Assembly: GCA_965246785.1 (NCBI GenBank)
Contig: CBDFFM010000032.1
Location: 62,001-126,000 of the forward strand
DNA length: 64,000 nt
DNA from: UBA1952 sp965246785
Lineage (GTDB): Bacteria > Bacteroidota > Bacteroidia > Chitinophagales > Chitinophagaceae
Reading direction: 5' to 3'
In this document: positions 17,284 through 26,039 of the stretch, one piece after another
Position numbering within the stretch: position 1 is the first letter of the stretch
How the letters are laid out: every line of letters starts with the position of its first letter
Notes under the pieces: generated by a model
What the model was told of the DNA's origin: nothing
The model's input: the letters and a program-made list of their open reading frames with translations, nothing else
Database searches by the model: none
Translations under genes and position numbers: made by a program

Positions 17284-18204
17284 CTAATCCGGCATCTGCG
17301 CCTCCAATTCTGCCCAATCTGGAATCAGGGGCTTCCACTGTACCCGCCGGATTTTTCCAATTGGGCTGCGGTTAAGATAGAACGAGCCCCGGTCTTGCAT
17401 CGGCACATGAAGCTGGATGAGCTGCGACAAGCGCGCCAATTCAGGAACTGGCCTGCCAGCGAATTGGCTAAAGAAAGAAGCGAGGTAAGCGCGCATTTCC
17501 TTCAAGCTCCAGTAGTGCAAAATTTCACGGCAGGTAGCATAAACTGGGCCGGCTTCCTGAAAAATAAGCGAGAAGGCAAACTGCTCCACTACATGCTTCT
17601 TAAACTGTACATGCACATCATCGGTGAAATGCAGCACATCATCTAAGAGCGGCGCATCGTTGCATGAGAAGCCAAGCACGCCTGCATTCCACATTGCTGT
17701 GTCCTGCGGAATGCGCTGTTGCCGGCTGCCCCATTGAAGCGTGCCGGCCTTGGCGAGAAATGCATTGAACTTCCGGATAACCGGATTCGCATTGTCACGC
17801 AGGCGGCTTTCCAGCACGTGCATGTAGCGCCGGCCTGCCTCAATACCTTCAAAAATCCGGGTTGCGTCGCGCAAGAAGCTGACATCAGTGTCCATGTATA
17901 GCACGGAGCCTGCATGGTCTTTTACAAAATCGCGCAGCACTTCAATCTTCACGCGGTGAACGAAGTCTATGTTTCCGCGCCAGCGCTTAATGTCCTCAGC
18001 ATCTTTTTGACGATAGCGCAGCGGTAAGGCGGCTTCGTAAAGCCTGAAGAAATCCGGCTTGTCGGTGTAAATCCAAATTTCCAGTCCGGAAATGCCCCGC
18101 GGGTGATGATATAAGAAGGTGAGCAGCGCAAAAACGCATTCCCGCAGCACGGCATCGTGGCCGTAAGCTTGAAATACGAGGAAGCGATTGGGAATTGCAG
18201 ACAT
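17284..18204 (-). CDS. glycosyltransferase-like protein (DXD-type nucleotide-sugar fold)
   Basis: 306 residues from MSAIPNRFLVFQAYG. Features of nucleotide-sugar-dependent glycosyltransferases are FLVFQAYGHDAVLRECVFAL at the N-terminus, GSVLYMDTDVSFLRDATRIF with a DTD metal motif near residue 115, and DTAMWNAGVLGFS, which resembles the 'FNAGVmli' strand of GT8-type enzymes. No signal or membrane segment is seen, so it is cytoplasmic. The start at 18204 is preferred, because the frame to 18246 runs back through the terminator hairpin of the next gene. The donor and acceptor are not known. Confidence 0.75.
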   Translation of the reverse strand: MSAIPNRFLVFQAYGHDAVLRECVFALLTFLYHHPRGISGLEIWIYTDKPDFFRLYEAALPLRYRQKDAEDIKRWRGNIDFVHRVKIEVLRDFVKDHAGSVLYMDTDVSFLRDATRIFEGIEAGRRYMHVLESRLRDNANPVIRKFNAFLAKAGTLQWGSRQQRIPQDTAMWNAGVLGFSCNDAPLLDDVLHFTDDVHVQFKKHVVEQFAFSLIFQEAGPVYATCREILHYWSLKEMRAYLASFFSQFAGRPVPELARLSQLIQLHVPMQDRGSFYLNRSPIGKIRRVQWKPLIPDWAELEAQMPD

Positions 18205-18209
18205 TGTGC

Positions 18210-18238
18210 AAAAAAAGAAAACCCTGCATTGCGCAGGG
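18210..18238 (-). terminator. rho-independent terminator of the acyl-CoA dehydrogenase gene
   Basis: On the minus strand CCCTGC-GCAAT-GCAGGG forms a hairpin followed by TTTTCTTTTTTT. It closes the acyl-CoA dehydrogenase gene (stop at 18259) and lies just before the glycosyltransferase-like gene. Confidence 0.85.
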
Positions 18239-18258
18239 CTTCTCAAAGAATAAGTTTT

Positions 18259-19401
18259 TTACGCCCGCAGAATATCCCGGCTAATCACGAGCTTCTGAAT
18301 CTCGCTCGTGCCCTCGCCGATGGTGCAGAGCTTGGAGTCGCGGTAAAACTTCTCCACCGGGAAATCCTTCGTATAGCCGTAGCCGCCGAAAATCTGCACG
18401 GCGTCCGTAGAGATTTGCACGCATATTTCAGACGCATAATACTTTGCCATTGCGCTTTCCTTCGTCATCCGCTCGCCGCGATTTTTCAGGTCGGCGGCTT
18501 GGTAGATGAGCATTTCGGCTACCTCAATTTTCGTAACCATATCCGCCAGCTTAAAGGCAATGGCCTGGAAGTTGGAAATCGGTTGGTCAAACTGCTGGCG
18601 CTCCTGGCTGTACTTCAGCGCAGCTTCGTAAGCGCCCTTCGCGATGCCCAGCGACAATGCAGCGATGGAAATCCGTCCGCCATCCAGCACCTTCATAGCC
18701 TGCTTAAAGCCATCGCCAACCGGGCCCATGCGCTGCGCATCCGAGATGCGGCAATTGTCAAAAATCAGCTCTGTTGTTTCGGAAGCCCTCATGCCGAGCT
18801 TGTTTTCTTTCTTACCGGCGGAGAAGCCTGGTGTGCCGTGCTCTACGATGAAAGCCGTTACGTTGTTCGGCGTACGCGGCTCGCCGGTACGGGCCAGCAC
18901 TACAGCCACATTGCCGCTCTTACCGTGGGTAATCCAGTTTTTTGTGCCGTTCAGCACCCAGCTATCGCCGTCCTTCGTAGCGGCGCAGCGCATATTGCCG
19001 GCATCGGAGCCGGTATTGGCTTCCGTGAGGCCCCAGGCGCCAATCCATTCGCCGGTGGCAAGCTTGGGCAGATACTTCTGCTTCTGCTCATCGTTGCCGA
19101 AGTACAGAATGTGGCCGGTACAAAGCGAGTTGTGTGCCGCTACAGAAAGCCCGATAGACGAGCACACCTTCGCCACCTCGCTCACCACCGTCACGTATTC
19201 AAAGTAGCCGAGCCCCGCCCCGCCGTATTCTTGCGGCACCAGTACGCCCAGCAGACCAAGGCCGCCCATCTCGTGGAAAAGCTCAACGGGGAAGATTTGA
19301 GCTTCATCCCATTCCATCATGTTGGGGCGGATGCGCTTGGCGGCGAAGTCGCGCACCATTGTGGCTATTTCGTTCTGGGTATCGGTGTAGTTGAAATCCA
19401 T
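18259..19401 (-). CDS. acyl-CoA dehydrogenase
   Basis: About 380 residues. The first step of fatty-acid beta-oxidation: FAD-dependent dehydrogenation of acyl-CoA. The signatures GAWGLTEANTGSDAGNMRC and QIFGGYGYTKDFPVEKFYRD are both present, and the catalytic base Glu lies in CTIGEGTSEIQKL. FAD- and substrate-binding blocks (GTKNWITHG; GVPDDGFKQAMKVLDGGRI-like VGDGFKQAMKVLDGGR) are intact. The frame reaches 19440, but I use MDFNYTDTQNEIATMVRDF as the start, because upstream is proline/glutamine-rich filler. It stands alone between a terminator and the helix-hairpin-helix gene. Chain-length specificity is not readable. Confidence 0.94.
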   Translation of the reverse strand: MDFNYTDTQNEIATMVRDFAAKRIRPNMMEWDEAQIFPVELFHEMGGLGLLGVLVPQEYGGAGLGYFEYVTVVSEVAKVCSSIGLSVAAHNSLCTGHILYFGNDEQKQKYLPKLATGEWIGAWGLTEANTGSDAGNMRCAATKDGDSWVLNGTKNWITHGKSGNVAVVLARTGEPRTPNNVTAFIVEHGTPGFSAGKKENKLGMRASETTELIFDNCRISDAQRMGPVGDGFKQAMKVLDGGRISIAALSLGIAKGAYEAALKYSQERQQFDQPISNFQAIAFKLADMVTKIEVAEMLIYQAADLKNRGERMTKESAMAKYYASEICVQISTDAVQIFGGYGYTKDFPVEKFYRDSKLCTIGEGTSEIQKLVISRDILRA

Positions 19402-19469
19402 TTGCGGTAGTTGGACGGTTGTTGGAAAGTTGTTGGACAATTGTGGCGGAGTTCCTGCTTTCGTCTTTC

Positions 19470-20351
19470 CTAATCAACGCTGAAGTACGGCGCAATTTTA
19501 CGATAAATTTCCTCGTTCATCAGCGGCACTTGGCGAAGCTGTTCTATGCTTTCATAACGCTTGATGCCTTCGCGGAACATGAGGATGTTTTTTGCGGTCT
19601 TCTCGCCTATATATGGGTGCGTGCTCATCTGCAAGAGCGTGGCAGTATTCAAATTCATCTTTCTGACACTCGCTGGGTTGATGCGCAGCTTGTCCTTCAT
19701 CTTCTGAAAGGTCGTGTCCGGAAACTTATAAACTTCTAATAGTTGCTCCACTTTGAGAAAGCCACCCAGTGCCTTTCGGCGCTCTAGTATCTTGTGCGAA
19801 AGCATGGCGCCTACGCCTGGTAGACCTCGGTCAAGGGTCGCAGAATCGGCGGCGTTCAGGTCTATAATGGCGGGGATTTCCGGAAAGCTGTTTTTGAAAC
19901 CATGGGCTTCCGCCGCAGCTCCCTCAATGCGGATGTAAGGTTCAAGGCGCGCATAAACTTCTTCCGGCAGGTTATAAAGTGGCTTCAAATCTTCCGGCTT
20001 ATTGAAGCGCTTCCACTTGCGCCATTTAAGCAAACCTTTCACGGCACGCGGCGGCATTCCGAGGCGAATGAAGCCGGCGCTGTCCAGCGTATTCGGGTCA
20101 AAGGGGAAGAGCGCGAAGCTTTCGGATGGTTGAGCCAGTGCGTCTGTGCCGGGATTTGCGTTAGCAGCTTTCCATTCGTTGTAAGCGAGGGCCATGCGCT
20201 GCTGCAAGGCTGCATCTGCCGGCTTTGGCTTCACCCAAACCGATATGGTAAACCGGATGACGAGCAGAATGATAAGTAGCAGGCTAAATACAGCCAGCGC
20301 CAGACGCTCCATTCTGGAAAAGCCGGCTAAAGCGCTGAGCATCCGTTTCAT
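19470..20351 (-). CDS. membrane-anchored helix-hairpin-helix protein (ComEA-like)
   Basis: 293 residues from MKRMLSALAGFSRM. One N-terminal membrane segment (LALAVFSLLLIILLVIRF) is followed by three helix-hairpin-helix units: FDPNTLDSAGFIRLGMPPRA, IDLNAADSATLDRGLPGVG and MNLNTATLLQMSTHPYIGEK. This tandem is the ComEA/general-secretion-K-like architecture common in Bacteroidota, where the family is annotated as a DNA-binding competence protein. Binding of DNA at the outer face of the inner membrane is the family expectation and not shown here. The start is taken at 20351; the frame continues to 20423 but would overlap the divergent methyltransferase promoter. Confidence 0.85.
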   Translation of the reverse strand: MKRMLSALAGFSRMERLALAVFSLLLIILLVIRFTISVWVKPKPADAALQQRMALAYNEWKAANANPGTDALAQPSESFALFPFDPNTLDSAGFIRLGMPPRAVKGLLKWRKWKRFNKPEDLKPLYNLPEEVYARLEPYIRIEGAAAEAHGFKNSFPEIPAIIDLNAADSATLDRGLPGVGAMLSHKILERRKALGGFLKVEQLLEVYKFPDTTFQKMKDKLRINPASVRKMNLNTATLLQMSTHPYIGEKTAKNILMFREGIKRYESIEQLRQVPLMNEEIYRKIAPYFSVD

Positions 20352-20407
20352 GCGGGTTTGAAGATAATCCGCGGACATAGAAGCGGAAAAAGTTTTCTTT
20401 GCAGCCC

Positions 20408-21181
20408 ATGCAGCCCGACCCAAACCTAAGCGTCTATGAGCAGCCGGATGTGGTGGACACGTATATTCATCACACAGCGCTGACGAAAGCGGAGCGGTCG
20501 CTTTTCAGCCAGTTCGCAGCCGATTATCGCGGGAAAAGGGTGCTGGACATTGGCGTAGGAGCCGGACGCACGACTGCTGCTCTGGCGGCGCTTGCATCGG
20601 AATACTTCGGCATTGATTACAGCGCTGCGATGGTGAAAAGCTGCCAGCATCATTTTTACGACCTCGCAAATGCCCGCTTTGCGCAGGATGACGCGCGTGA
20701 ATTATCCACCTGCGCCGATGCGGCGTATGATGCCGCCGTCTTTTCCTTCAATGGAATTGACACCATGGATATGAAAGGCCGGAAGGCAACGCTCCAAGCC
20801 GTGAGGCGGGTGCTGAAGCCCGGCGGTGTCTTCCTGTTCTCCTTTCATAACAGCGGCTACTTAGACACGCTTTACCGCTATAACTGGCCCAAAAACCCGG
20901 CACGATTGATGGCGGCTTACCGCCGGAAAAAGTCTCTGGAGCGCATCAATGGCGACAAAGAGCAATACCGGAACCGTGATTACTTCATTATCAAAGACGG
21001 CGGTGAGGATTTTCGCTTAGACATCTGCTATATCCGCCCGTCTGTGCAGAAGGCAATGCTGGCGGAACACGGCTTTGAAGTAACGGACGCCTACGAATCG
21101 CTTTCCGGAAAAAAACTGGCACTGGCGGATGCGGATGCTTCCGGCGCCTCGTGGATTTACTACCGCTGCAAGGCTGTATGA
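20408..21181 (+). CDS. class I SAM-dependent methyltransferase
   Basis: 257 residues from the ATG at 20408 (a TTG at 20399 is the only other choice). SAM motif I reads RVLDIGVGAGRTTAALAALA, the acidic motif II is YFGIDYSAAMVKS, and the motif IV-like FNGIDTMD and post-IV VLKPGGVFLFSFHNS are typical of Methyltransf_11/25 small-molecule or sugar methylases. The stop overlaps the ATG of the FemAB-like gene as ATGA, so the two are co-translated. With the deacetylase opposite, it looks like part of a surface-polysaccharide or cell-wall modification cluster. The promoter box TTTCTTTG lies 6 nt before the ATG. Confidence 0.88.
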   Translation: MQPDPNLSVYEQPDVVDTYIHHTALTKAERSLFSQFAADYRGKRVLDIGVGAGRTTAALAALASEYFGIDYSAAMVKSCQHHFYDLANARFAQDDARELSTCADAAYDAAVFSFNGIDTMDMKGRKATLQAVRRVLKPGGVFLFSFHNSGYLDTLYRYNWPKNPARLMAAYRRKKSLERINGDKEQYRNRDYFIIKDGGEDFRLDICYIRPSVQKAMLAEHGFEVTDAYESLSGKKLALADADASGASWIYYRCKAV

Positions 21182-22128
21182 TTTGCGCAAATTGGCTGGC
21201 AATTGAAGCTTTGGACGATATAGCCATCGCGCCGTTTCTTGCAAAGCGTGGTCACCTTCCGCCGTCGCAAACGCCTGCCTTCGCCCGTGCCATTACCAGC
21301 GGCCGGCTCCTGGCTTTTGAATTTTTGAGGGGCGGCGAGCGGATAGGTTACGTATTGCTGCAGGTGCGCAAGCTTATTCTGGCGGAAGCTTTTCACGGGC
21401 CGGTCGTTTTGGAATCCGCCGATTATACTGAGTGCGTTGCGGCATTGAAGCCGCTTCTCCGTAAGCGGGGCCTGCTGTTGCTGCGTGTGCTGCCTCCGCT
21501 CTATGCGCCGAGACCGGATGGCTTGCCGGGTGGCTTTAACTGGGCAACGTCTGTTGTTGATATTTCAAAAGATGAGGCGGCGCTGCTTCAATCTTTCTCG
21601 CCCAATCATCGCCAGAGCATCCGCAAAGGGATGGCGGCCCCGGTCGCCATTGAAGCTTTAGAGAATGATGAGGCACTGGCTTTTGCGGAAGGCTACGCAG
21701 CCATGTTTGCGCGACGGGGTATCCAAGTTTCGGCATCAGAAACAGTGCGCTTGCTGACGCAGTTTTCCGAAGAGCCAGATGCATTTGCGCTTTGCGCGCT
21801 GCAGGCGGTTAATAGAAAGCTTATAGGTGGCGGTATCTTTCTACACAGTGGCGATACCTGCACTTACTACCAGGGCTGGTCAGCGCGCACACCCCATCCG
21901 GTATTGCATACTTTGCTGTGGATGGCCATGCTGCATGCAAAATCGCTTGGCTGCTCCCGCTTTGACCTCGGCGGCTATTCTTTGGACAAGCGCGATGCCC
22001 AGCTTCAGGCCATCAACGATTTTAAGCGCTGGTTCCGCGGCACGGTCATATCCTATCCCGCCACATCGCTCATCCCGCTCTTTAGCATCCTGACCCCGCT
22101 GCTACGCTCTTTAGGTAAGCGCCTCTAA
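21178..22128 (+). CDS. FemAB-like GNAT acyltransferase
   Basis: 316 residues from the ATG at 21178, which overlaps the upstream stop by four bases. Two halves with the GNAT-related FemAB/BioF2-like fold: FSPNHRQSIRKGM in the first acceptor region, ALCALQAVNRKLIGGGIFLH, and CSRFDLGGYSLDKRDAQLQA (FDLGG being the family signature before the last helix), then FKRWFRGTVISYP. Members transfer aminoacyl or acyl groups in peptidoglycan bridge formation or in extracellular polysaccharide/lipid synthesis. It ends 18 bp inside the convergent deacetylase gene. Substrate is unknown. Confidence 0.78.
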   Translation: MICANWLAIEALDDIAIAPFLAKRGHLPPSQTPAFARAITSGRLLAFEFLRGGERIGYVLLQVRKLILAEAFHGPVVLESADYTECVAALKPLLRKRGLLLLRVLPPLYAPRPDGLPGGFNWATSVVDISKDEAALLQSFSPNHRQSIRKGMAAPVAIEALENDEALAFAEGYAAMFARRGIQVSASETVRLLTQFSEEPDAFALCALQAVNRKLIGGGIFLHSGDTCTYYQGWSARTPHPVLHTLLWMAMLHAKSLGCSRFDLGGYSLDKRDAQLQAINDFKRWFRGTVISYPATSLIPLFSILTPLLRSLGKRL

Positions 22129-23139
22129 GGCATCCGAGGCGAGGTAGCCTGCCGACAGTAGTACATTGCTTGTTACCGCAACCGGCTTCCAGTGGTGTGG
22201 GCGCTGGTTCAGCAGACGGCGGAGGATTTCAAAGCTGCCGTTGATGCGAGAAAAGGTCTTTGGCCATATCTCATTGACCAGGCCGGTACGGGCGATGGCA
22301 TATTGGGAGCCTTGTCCGCAATAATGCCAGGCCTGATTTACGGTCATGCCCATTTTATAACCTGTGCGCCGCGTAGCACCCATTACATTTTCGTCGTAAG
22401 CCCCAAAGGGATAGGCTATAGACATCGGGTACGTTCCTAGCTCCGCCTCAATGCGGTTGCCGGACAGCCGCAGCTCGTCTTCCACCTCCGATACCTTTTC
22501 CAAAGCGGGCAGGGCAGGGTGGCTCTTGGTATGCGAGCCGATGATATGCCCGGCCGCATGAAGCTGGCGCACCTCGTCCCAACTCATCATTACGTTCGGA
22601 GGCAGCGCCACATCGGTGAAGGCAGCGCGCATATCGCTTAAAAAATAGTCGCGCACCCGTTGATTAGCCTTTACAAGGAAGTTGCGGATGGCGGCCGCAT
22701 AGGCAATGCGCTGCGCGGCAGTTTTCCAACTGCTTACCTGTAGCTTTTCAGGCAGGTAAGAAAGGTCGGCGTCAAAGCGGAGCAGGCGGGTGCTTTGCAG
22801 GTAATGCTTAAGCTCTTGTGTCCATATCATGTGCCCAGTGTCTACGCAGTCGGTAACGATGTAGAAGGACGCCTTGCAGCCCCATTTTTCCAGAATAGGT
22901 GCTGCGTATTCCAGATTGTCGTGGTAGCCATCGTCAAATGAAATGGTGGCCACTGGCTTCTTTCCGAATGGCCTGCCCCCGTAAGCACAGGCTTCCTCAA
23001 CTGGCAGCACTTCGTAATTCCGGGAAAGAAAGCCTATCGTCCTTTCAAAGCGCCCCACATCCATCGGGTCCCACAGCTTATCCCGAACCGGGTTGACGCG
23101 ATGGAACATGAAGTTCTTGATTTTCAATTGCTCAGACAT
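22111..23139 (-). CDS. polysaccharide deacetylase family protein
   Basis: 342 residues. The NodB homology domain is present: motif 1 ATISFDDGYHDNLEYAAPIL with the catalytic DD, and motif 2 IGSHTKSHPALPALEKV with the metal-binding H-x3-H. SIAYPFGAYDENVM corresponds to the later substrate-groove motif. Enzymes of this type (carbohydrate esterase 4) remove N- or O-acetyl groups from glycans such as chitin, peptidoglycan or exopolysaccharide. No signal peptide is seen, so it may be cytoplasmic, as in several polysaccharide export loci. Its 3' end overlaps the FemAB-like gene by 18 bp in convergent orientation. Confidence 0.9.
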   Translation of the reverse strand: MSEQLKIKNFMFHRVNPVRDKLWDPMDVGRFERTIGFLSRNYEVLPVEEACAYGGRPFGKKPVATISFDDGYHDNLEYAAPILEKWGCKASFYIVTDCVDTGHMIWTQELKHYLQSTRLLRFDADLSYLPEKLQVSSWKTAAQRIAYAAAIRNFLVKANQRVRDYFLSDMRAAFTDVALPPNVMMSWDEVRQLHAAGHIIGSHTKSHPALPALEKVSEVEDELRLSGNRIEAELGTYPMSIAYPFGAYDENVMGATRRTGYKMGMTVNQAWHYCGQGSQYAIARTGLVNEIWPKTFSRINGSFEILRRLLNQRPHHWKPVAVTSNVLLSAGYLASDALEALT

Positions 23140-23201
23140 AGGGCTTCGTGGCTTCCTCTACAAAGAAAACCGGCTAACAATTCCGTAACAAATCTAATCT
23201 T

Positions 23202-24632
23202 TTAAAATTCTGCGTTCTTTGGCGTACGCGGAAAAGGAATGACATCCCGGATGTTTGTCATCCCCGTGACAAACAGCACCATGCGCTCAAAGCCTAGCCC
23301 GAATCCGGCATGCGGCGCGGTGCCGAAGCGGCGGGTGTCCAGATACCAATAAAGCTCTTCAGTAGGAATATGCATCTCCGCCATCCGCGCCTGTAAATTT
23401 TCCAGCCGTTCCTCCCGCTGTGAGCCGCCTACAATCTCACCGATGCCCGGCGCAAGGATATCCATGGCGGCCACGGTCTTGCCGTCTTCGTTCAGGCGCA
23501 TGTAGAAGGCCTTGATATCCTTCGGATAGTCGCGGACGATGACGGGCTTCTTGAAATGCTTTTCTACGAGGTAGCGCTCGTGCTCGCTTTGCAGGTCAAT
23601 GCCCCAAGAGACATCGTACTGGAATTTCTTCTTCTTGTAATGGTTAGAGTTGCGCAGAATGTCAATCGCTTCCGTGTATGTGATGCGCTCAAAGGCGTTG
23701 TACACCACGAACTCCAGCTTTTCAATCAGGCCCATCTCGCTGCGCTCGTTCTGTGGCTTATTCTTCTCTTCTTCCCCAAGACGCTGCGCGAGAAATTCCA
23801 AATCTTCCCGGTTATTTTCTAACGCATACTTAATCAAATAGCGGATGAAGTCTTCCGCCAAATCCATGTTTGCGTAAATGTCGTTAAACGCCACTTCCGG
23901 CTCAATCATCCAGAACTCGGCGAGGTGGCGGGCGGTGTTACTGTTTTCCGCGCGGAAGGTCGGGCCGAAGGTGTACACTTCTCCCAAAGCCATTGCGCCG
24001 AGCTCCGCTTCCAACTGGCCACTTACCGTGAGGTTGGTTGCACGGCCAAAGAAGTCTTCCGAAAAATCAATTTCGCCGCCTTCCGTCTTAGGCGCACCTT
24101 CCATTGGCAGCGTCGTTACGCGGAACATTTCGCCTGCGCCTTCTGCATCGCTCGCCGTTACAATAGGCGTATGCAGATAGACAAAGCCGCGCTCGTTGAA
24201 GAATTTGTGGATGGCGAAGGCCAACGCGTGCCGCACACGGAATACCGCGCCGAACGTATTGGTGCGGAAGCGCAGGTGCGCAATCTCGCGCAAGTATTCT
24301 AAGCTGGGGCGGTTCTTCAGTTGCAGCGGAAACTCATTGCCATCGCAATCGCCGAGGATTTGGATACTGTCCGCCTTTATCTCTACGCGCTGGCCTTTGC
24401 CAAGCGAGGCGATGACGGTGCCGGTAGCGGAAATAGCTGCGCCGTTGGTGATACGTTTTACGGTTGCTTCGTCTGTGTCAAGGCCGATGACGACTTGAAC
24501 ATTGCTAATAGTTGATCCGTCATTCAGGGCGATGAACTGGTTGTTGCGGAAGGAGCGAACCCAGCCTTTTACGGTAACGGTATAATCCAGCCGCTCGTCG
24601 GCAAGGATGGCTTTTATCTTAGTACGGGACAT
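23202..24632 (-). CDS. asnS: asparaginyl-tRNA synthetase
   Basis: 476 residues, the usual length. It attaches asparagine to tRNA-Asn. N-terminal OB-fold anticodon-binding domain (VKGWVRSFRNNQFIALNDGS), then the class II catalytic core with motif 2 (TFGPTFRAENSNTARHLAEF) and motif 3 (GFGLGFERMVLFVTGMTNI, ending DVIPFPRTPKNAEF). FRAENSNTARHLAEFWMIEP distinguishes AsnRS from AspRS. The start at 24632 lies 1 nt after the stop of the TauE-like gene, so it is probably read from the same transcript as the upstream minus-strand genes. Confidence 0.97.
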   Translation of the reverse strand: MSRTKIKAILADERLDYTVTVKGWVRSFRNNQFIALNDGSTISNVQVVIGLDTDEATVKRITNGAAISATGTVIASLGKGQRVEIKADSIQILGDCDGNEFPLQLKNRPSLEYLREIAHLRFRTNTFGAVFRVRHALAFAIHKFFNERGFVYLHTPIVTASDAEGAGEMFRVTTLPMEGAPKTEGGEIDFSEDFFGRATNLTVSGQLEAELGAMALGEVYTFGPTFRAENSNTARHLAEFWMIEPEVAFNDIYANMDLAEDFIRYLIKYALENNREDLEFLAQRLGEEEKNKPQNERSEMGLIEKLEFVVYNAFERITYTEAIDILRNSNHYKKKKFQYDVSWGIDLQSEHERYLVEKHFKKPVIVRDYPKDIKAFYMRLNEDGKTVAAMDILAPGIGEIVGGSQREERLENLQARMAEMHIPTEELYWYLDTRRFGTAPHAGFGLGFERMVLFVTGMTNIRDVIPFPRTPKNAEF

Positions 24633-24633
24633 C

Positions 24634-25059
24634 TTAGGAATTCGGGTTTCGGACTTCGGATTTCGTGGCTTTGGCAGGCCGCGGTTTCGGCTTATCCAGG
24701 AAAAGCATTTTAAGCGATATCAGGAACAGGAAGATGGCGAACACCTTCTTGACGGTATTTGTGTCCATCTTATTGGCGAGAATGCCTCCAAGATAGCCGC
24801 CAATAAGGAAGGTAGCGGCAACAACAAGAGAAATCTGCCAATTCCCATTCCCGGCTTTGTAATAAGCGTAGGCGCCTGCTGCCGTCACCGGCAGGGCAAT
24901 AATCATCAGCGAGGTGCCTTGCGCCAGCTTTTGATCCATGCCATAAAAAAGGACAAGTGCAGGCACGATGACAAGTCCGCCGCCAATGCCGACCATACTG
25001 CTCATAAAACCTGCCGCGAGACCAATTAGTAAAAGGACGACAATTTGCTCCGTGCTCAT
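24634..25059 (-). CDS. TauE/SafE-family (TSUP) small membrane transporter
   Basis: 141 residues from the ATG at 25059 (MSTEQIVVLLLIGLAAGFMSS). Four predicted membrane helices, with GIGGGLVIVPALV, the glycine-rich signature of the sulfite/sulfonate exporter TauE/SafE superfamily. It is half the size of a classical TSUP protein, i.e. one repeat, so it may act as a dimer. Immediately upstream on the same strand is a YeiH-type transporter, and asnS starts 1 nt after its stop. Pairing with YeiH suggests handling of sulfur oxyanions, an inference from family names. Confidence 0.85.
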   Translation of the reverse strand: MSTEQIVVLLLIGLAAGFMSSMVGIGGGLVIVPALVLFYGMDQKLAQGTSLMIIALPVTAAGAYAYYKAGNGNWQISLVVAATFLIGGYLGGILANKMDTNTVKKVFAIFLFLISLKMLFLDKPKPRPAKATKSEVRNPNS

Positions 25060-25064
25060 TGTGT

Positions 25065-26039
25065 TTAGCTTACGTTGTGGAGAATAAAGGCCAGCGAGCT
25101 TCCTGCAATAACGATCCATAGCAGCACGCCGAGCACCAGTGGCCGCGCGCCTACAGAGCGGATGGTTTTCATAGAAAGGCTGGCTCCGATGAGGAACAAC
25201 GTGAGCACGAGGCCGGCCTTGGCAATCTTAACCAGAACCGGCGCTATCTCGTGAATGACGGGTACATAGGTATTTACCAGCATTGCAAGAATGAAGAAAC
25301 CGATGAAATACGGAATCTTGATTTTCTGCTTCCCTTCTTTGAAGAACATGGCTGTGAGCAAAGCGACTGGAATAATCCACAGCGCCCGTGCCAGCTTTAC
25401 AACAGTAGCGATTTCCAGCGCCTTCGCGCTGAACTGCTTTGCTGCGCCTACCACTGAACTTGTGTCGTGAATGGCAATTGCGCTCCACAGGCCGAACTGC
25501 GTATCCGTCATATGCAGCGCGCGGCCAATTGGAGGGAAGGTGAAGAGCGCAATGGAGTTAAGGATGAAGACTATGCCCAGCGCAACAGAAATCTGCTTTT
25601 CATCCGCCCTCAGCACCGGCGCGACCGCCGCGATGGCGCTGCCGCCGCAAATGGCAGTGCCGCTGGAAATAAGGTGTGTTGTCTTCCGGTCAATCTTCAA
25701 CAATATGCCCAGCAAAGCGCCAAGCGTCAGCGTCCCGACAATTGTAGCGAGCGTGAATAACACGCCTTGCTTACCGGCGGCAACGGCACTGAAAATGTTC
25801 ATCCCAAAGCCGAGCCCAACGACGGAGTATTGCAGCAGGCGCGGCGTCACTTTATAATCCTTGAAGAATGCAGGAAAGGGAATGCCTGTAAGTTGAGCCA
25901 GAACGATGCCCATCAGCAATGCGATTGGCGCGGAGATGAAAGGCGTAAGGCAAATTAAGGCGGCTACCACAAAAAGCCCTCTCCTCAATGGCAGCGAGAG
26001 CGGATAGTCGGCGGCGATATTTTGAGCTGGTGAGGACAT
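25065..26039 (-). CDS. YeiH-family putative sulfate exporter
   Basis: 324 residues, about ten membrane helices. Family markers are GMNIFSAVAAGKQG, ISSGTAICGGSAIAAVAPVL with the GGSAIAA loop, and SAIAIHDTSSVVGAAKQF with HDTSSVVGA, all seen in the YeiH (Cons_hypoth698) family. These proteins are annotated as putative sulfate or sulfite exporters. The ATG at 26039 abuts the TAA of the pyrophosphatase gene (26040-26042), and the downstream TauE-like gene begins 6 nt after its stop, so the genes lie in one compact run. Substrate is not proven. Confidence 0.88.
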   Translation of the reverse strand: MSSPAQNIAADYPLSLPLRRGLFVVAALICLTPFISAPIALLMGIVLAQLTGIPFPAFFKDYKVTPRLLQYSVVGLGFGMNIFSAVAAGKQGVLFTLATIVGTLTLGALLGILLKIDRKTTHLISSGTAICGGSAIAAVAPVLRADEKQISVALGIVFILNSIALFTFPPIGRALHMTDTQFGLWSAIAIHDTSSVVGAAKQFSAKALEIATVVKLARALWIIPVALLTAMFFKEGKQKIKIPYFIGFFILAMLVNTYVPVIHEIAPVLVKIAKAGLVLTLFLIGASLSMKTIRSVGARPLVLGVLLWIVIAGSSLAFILHNVS

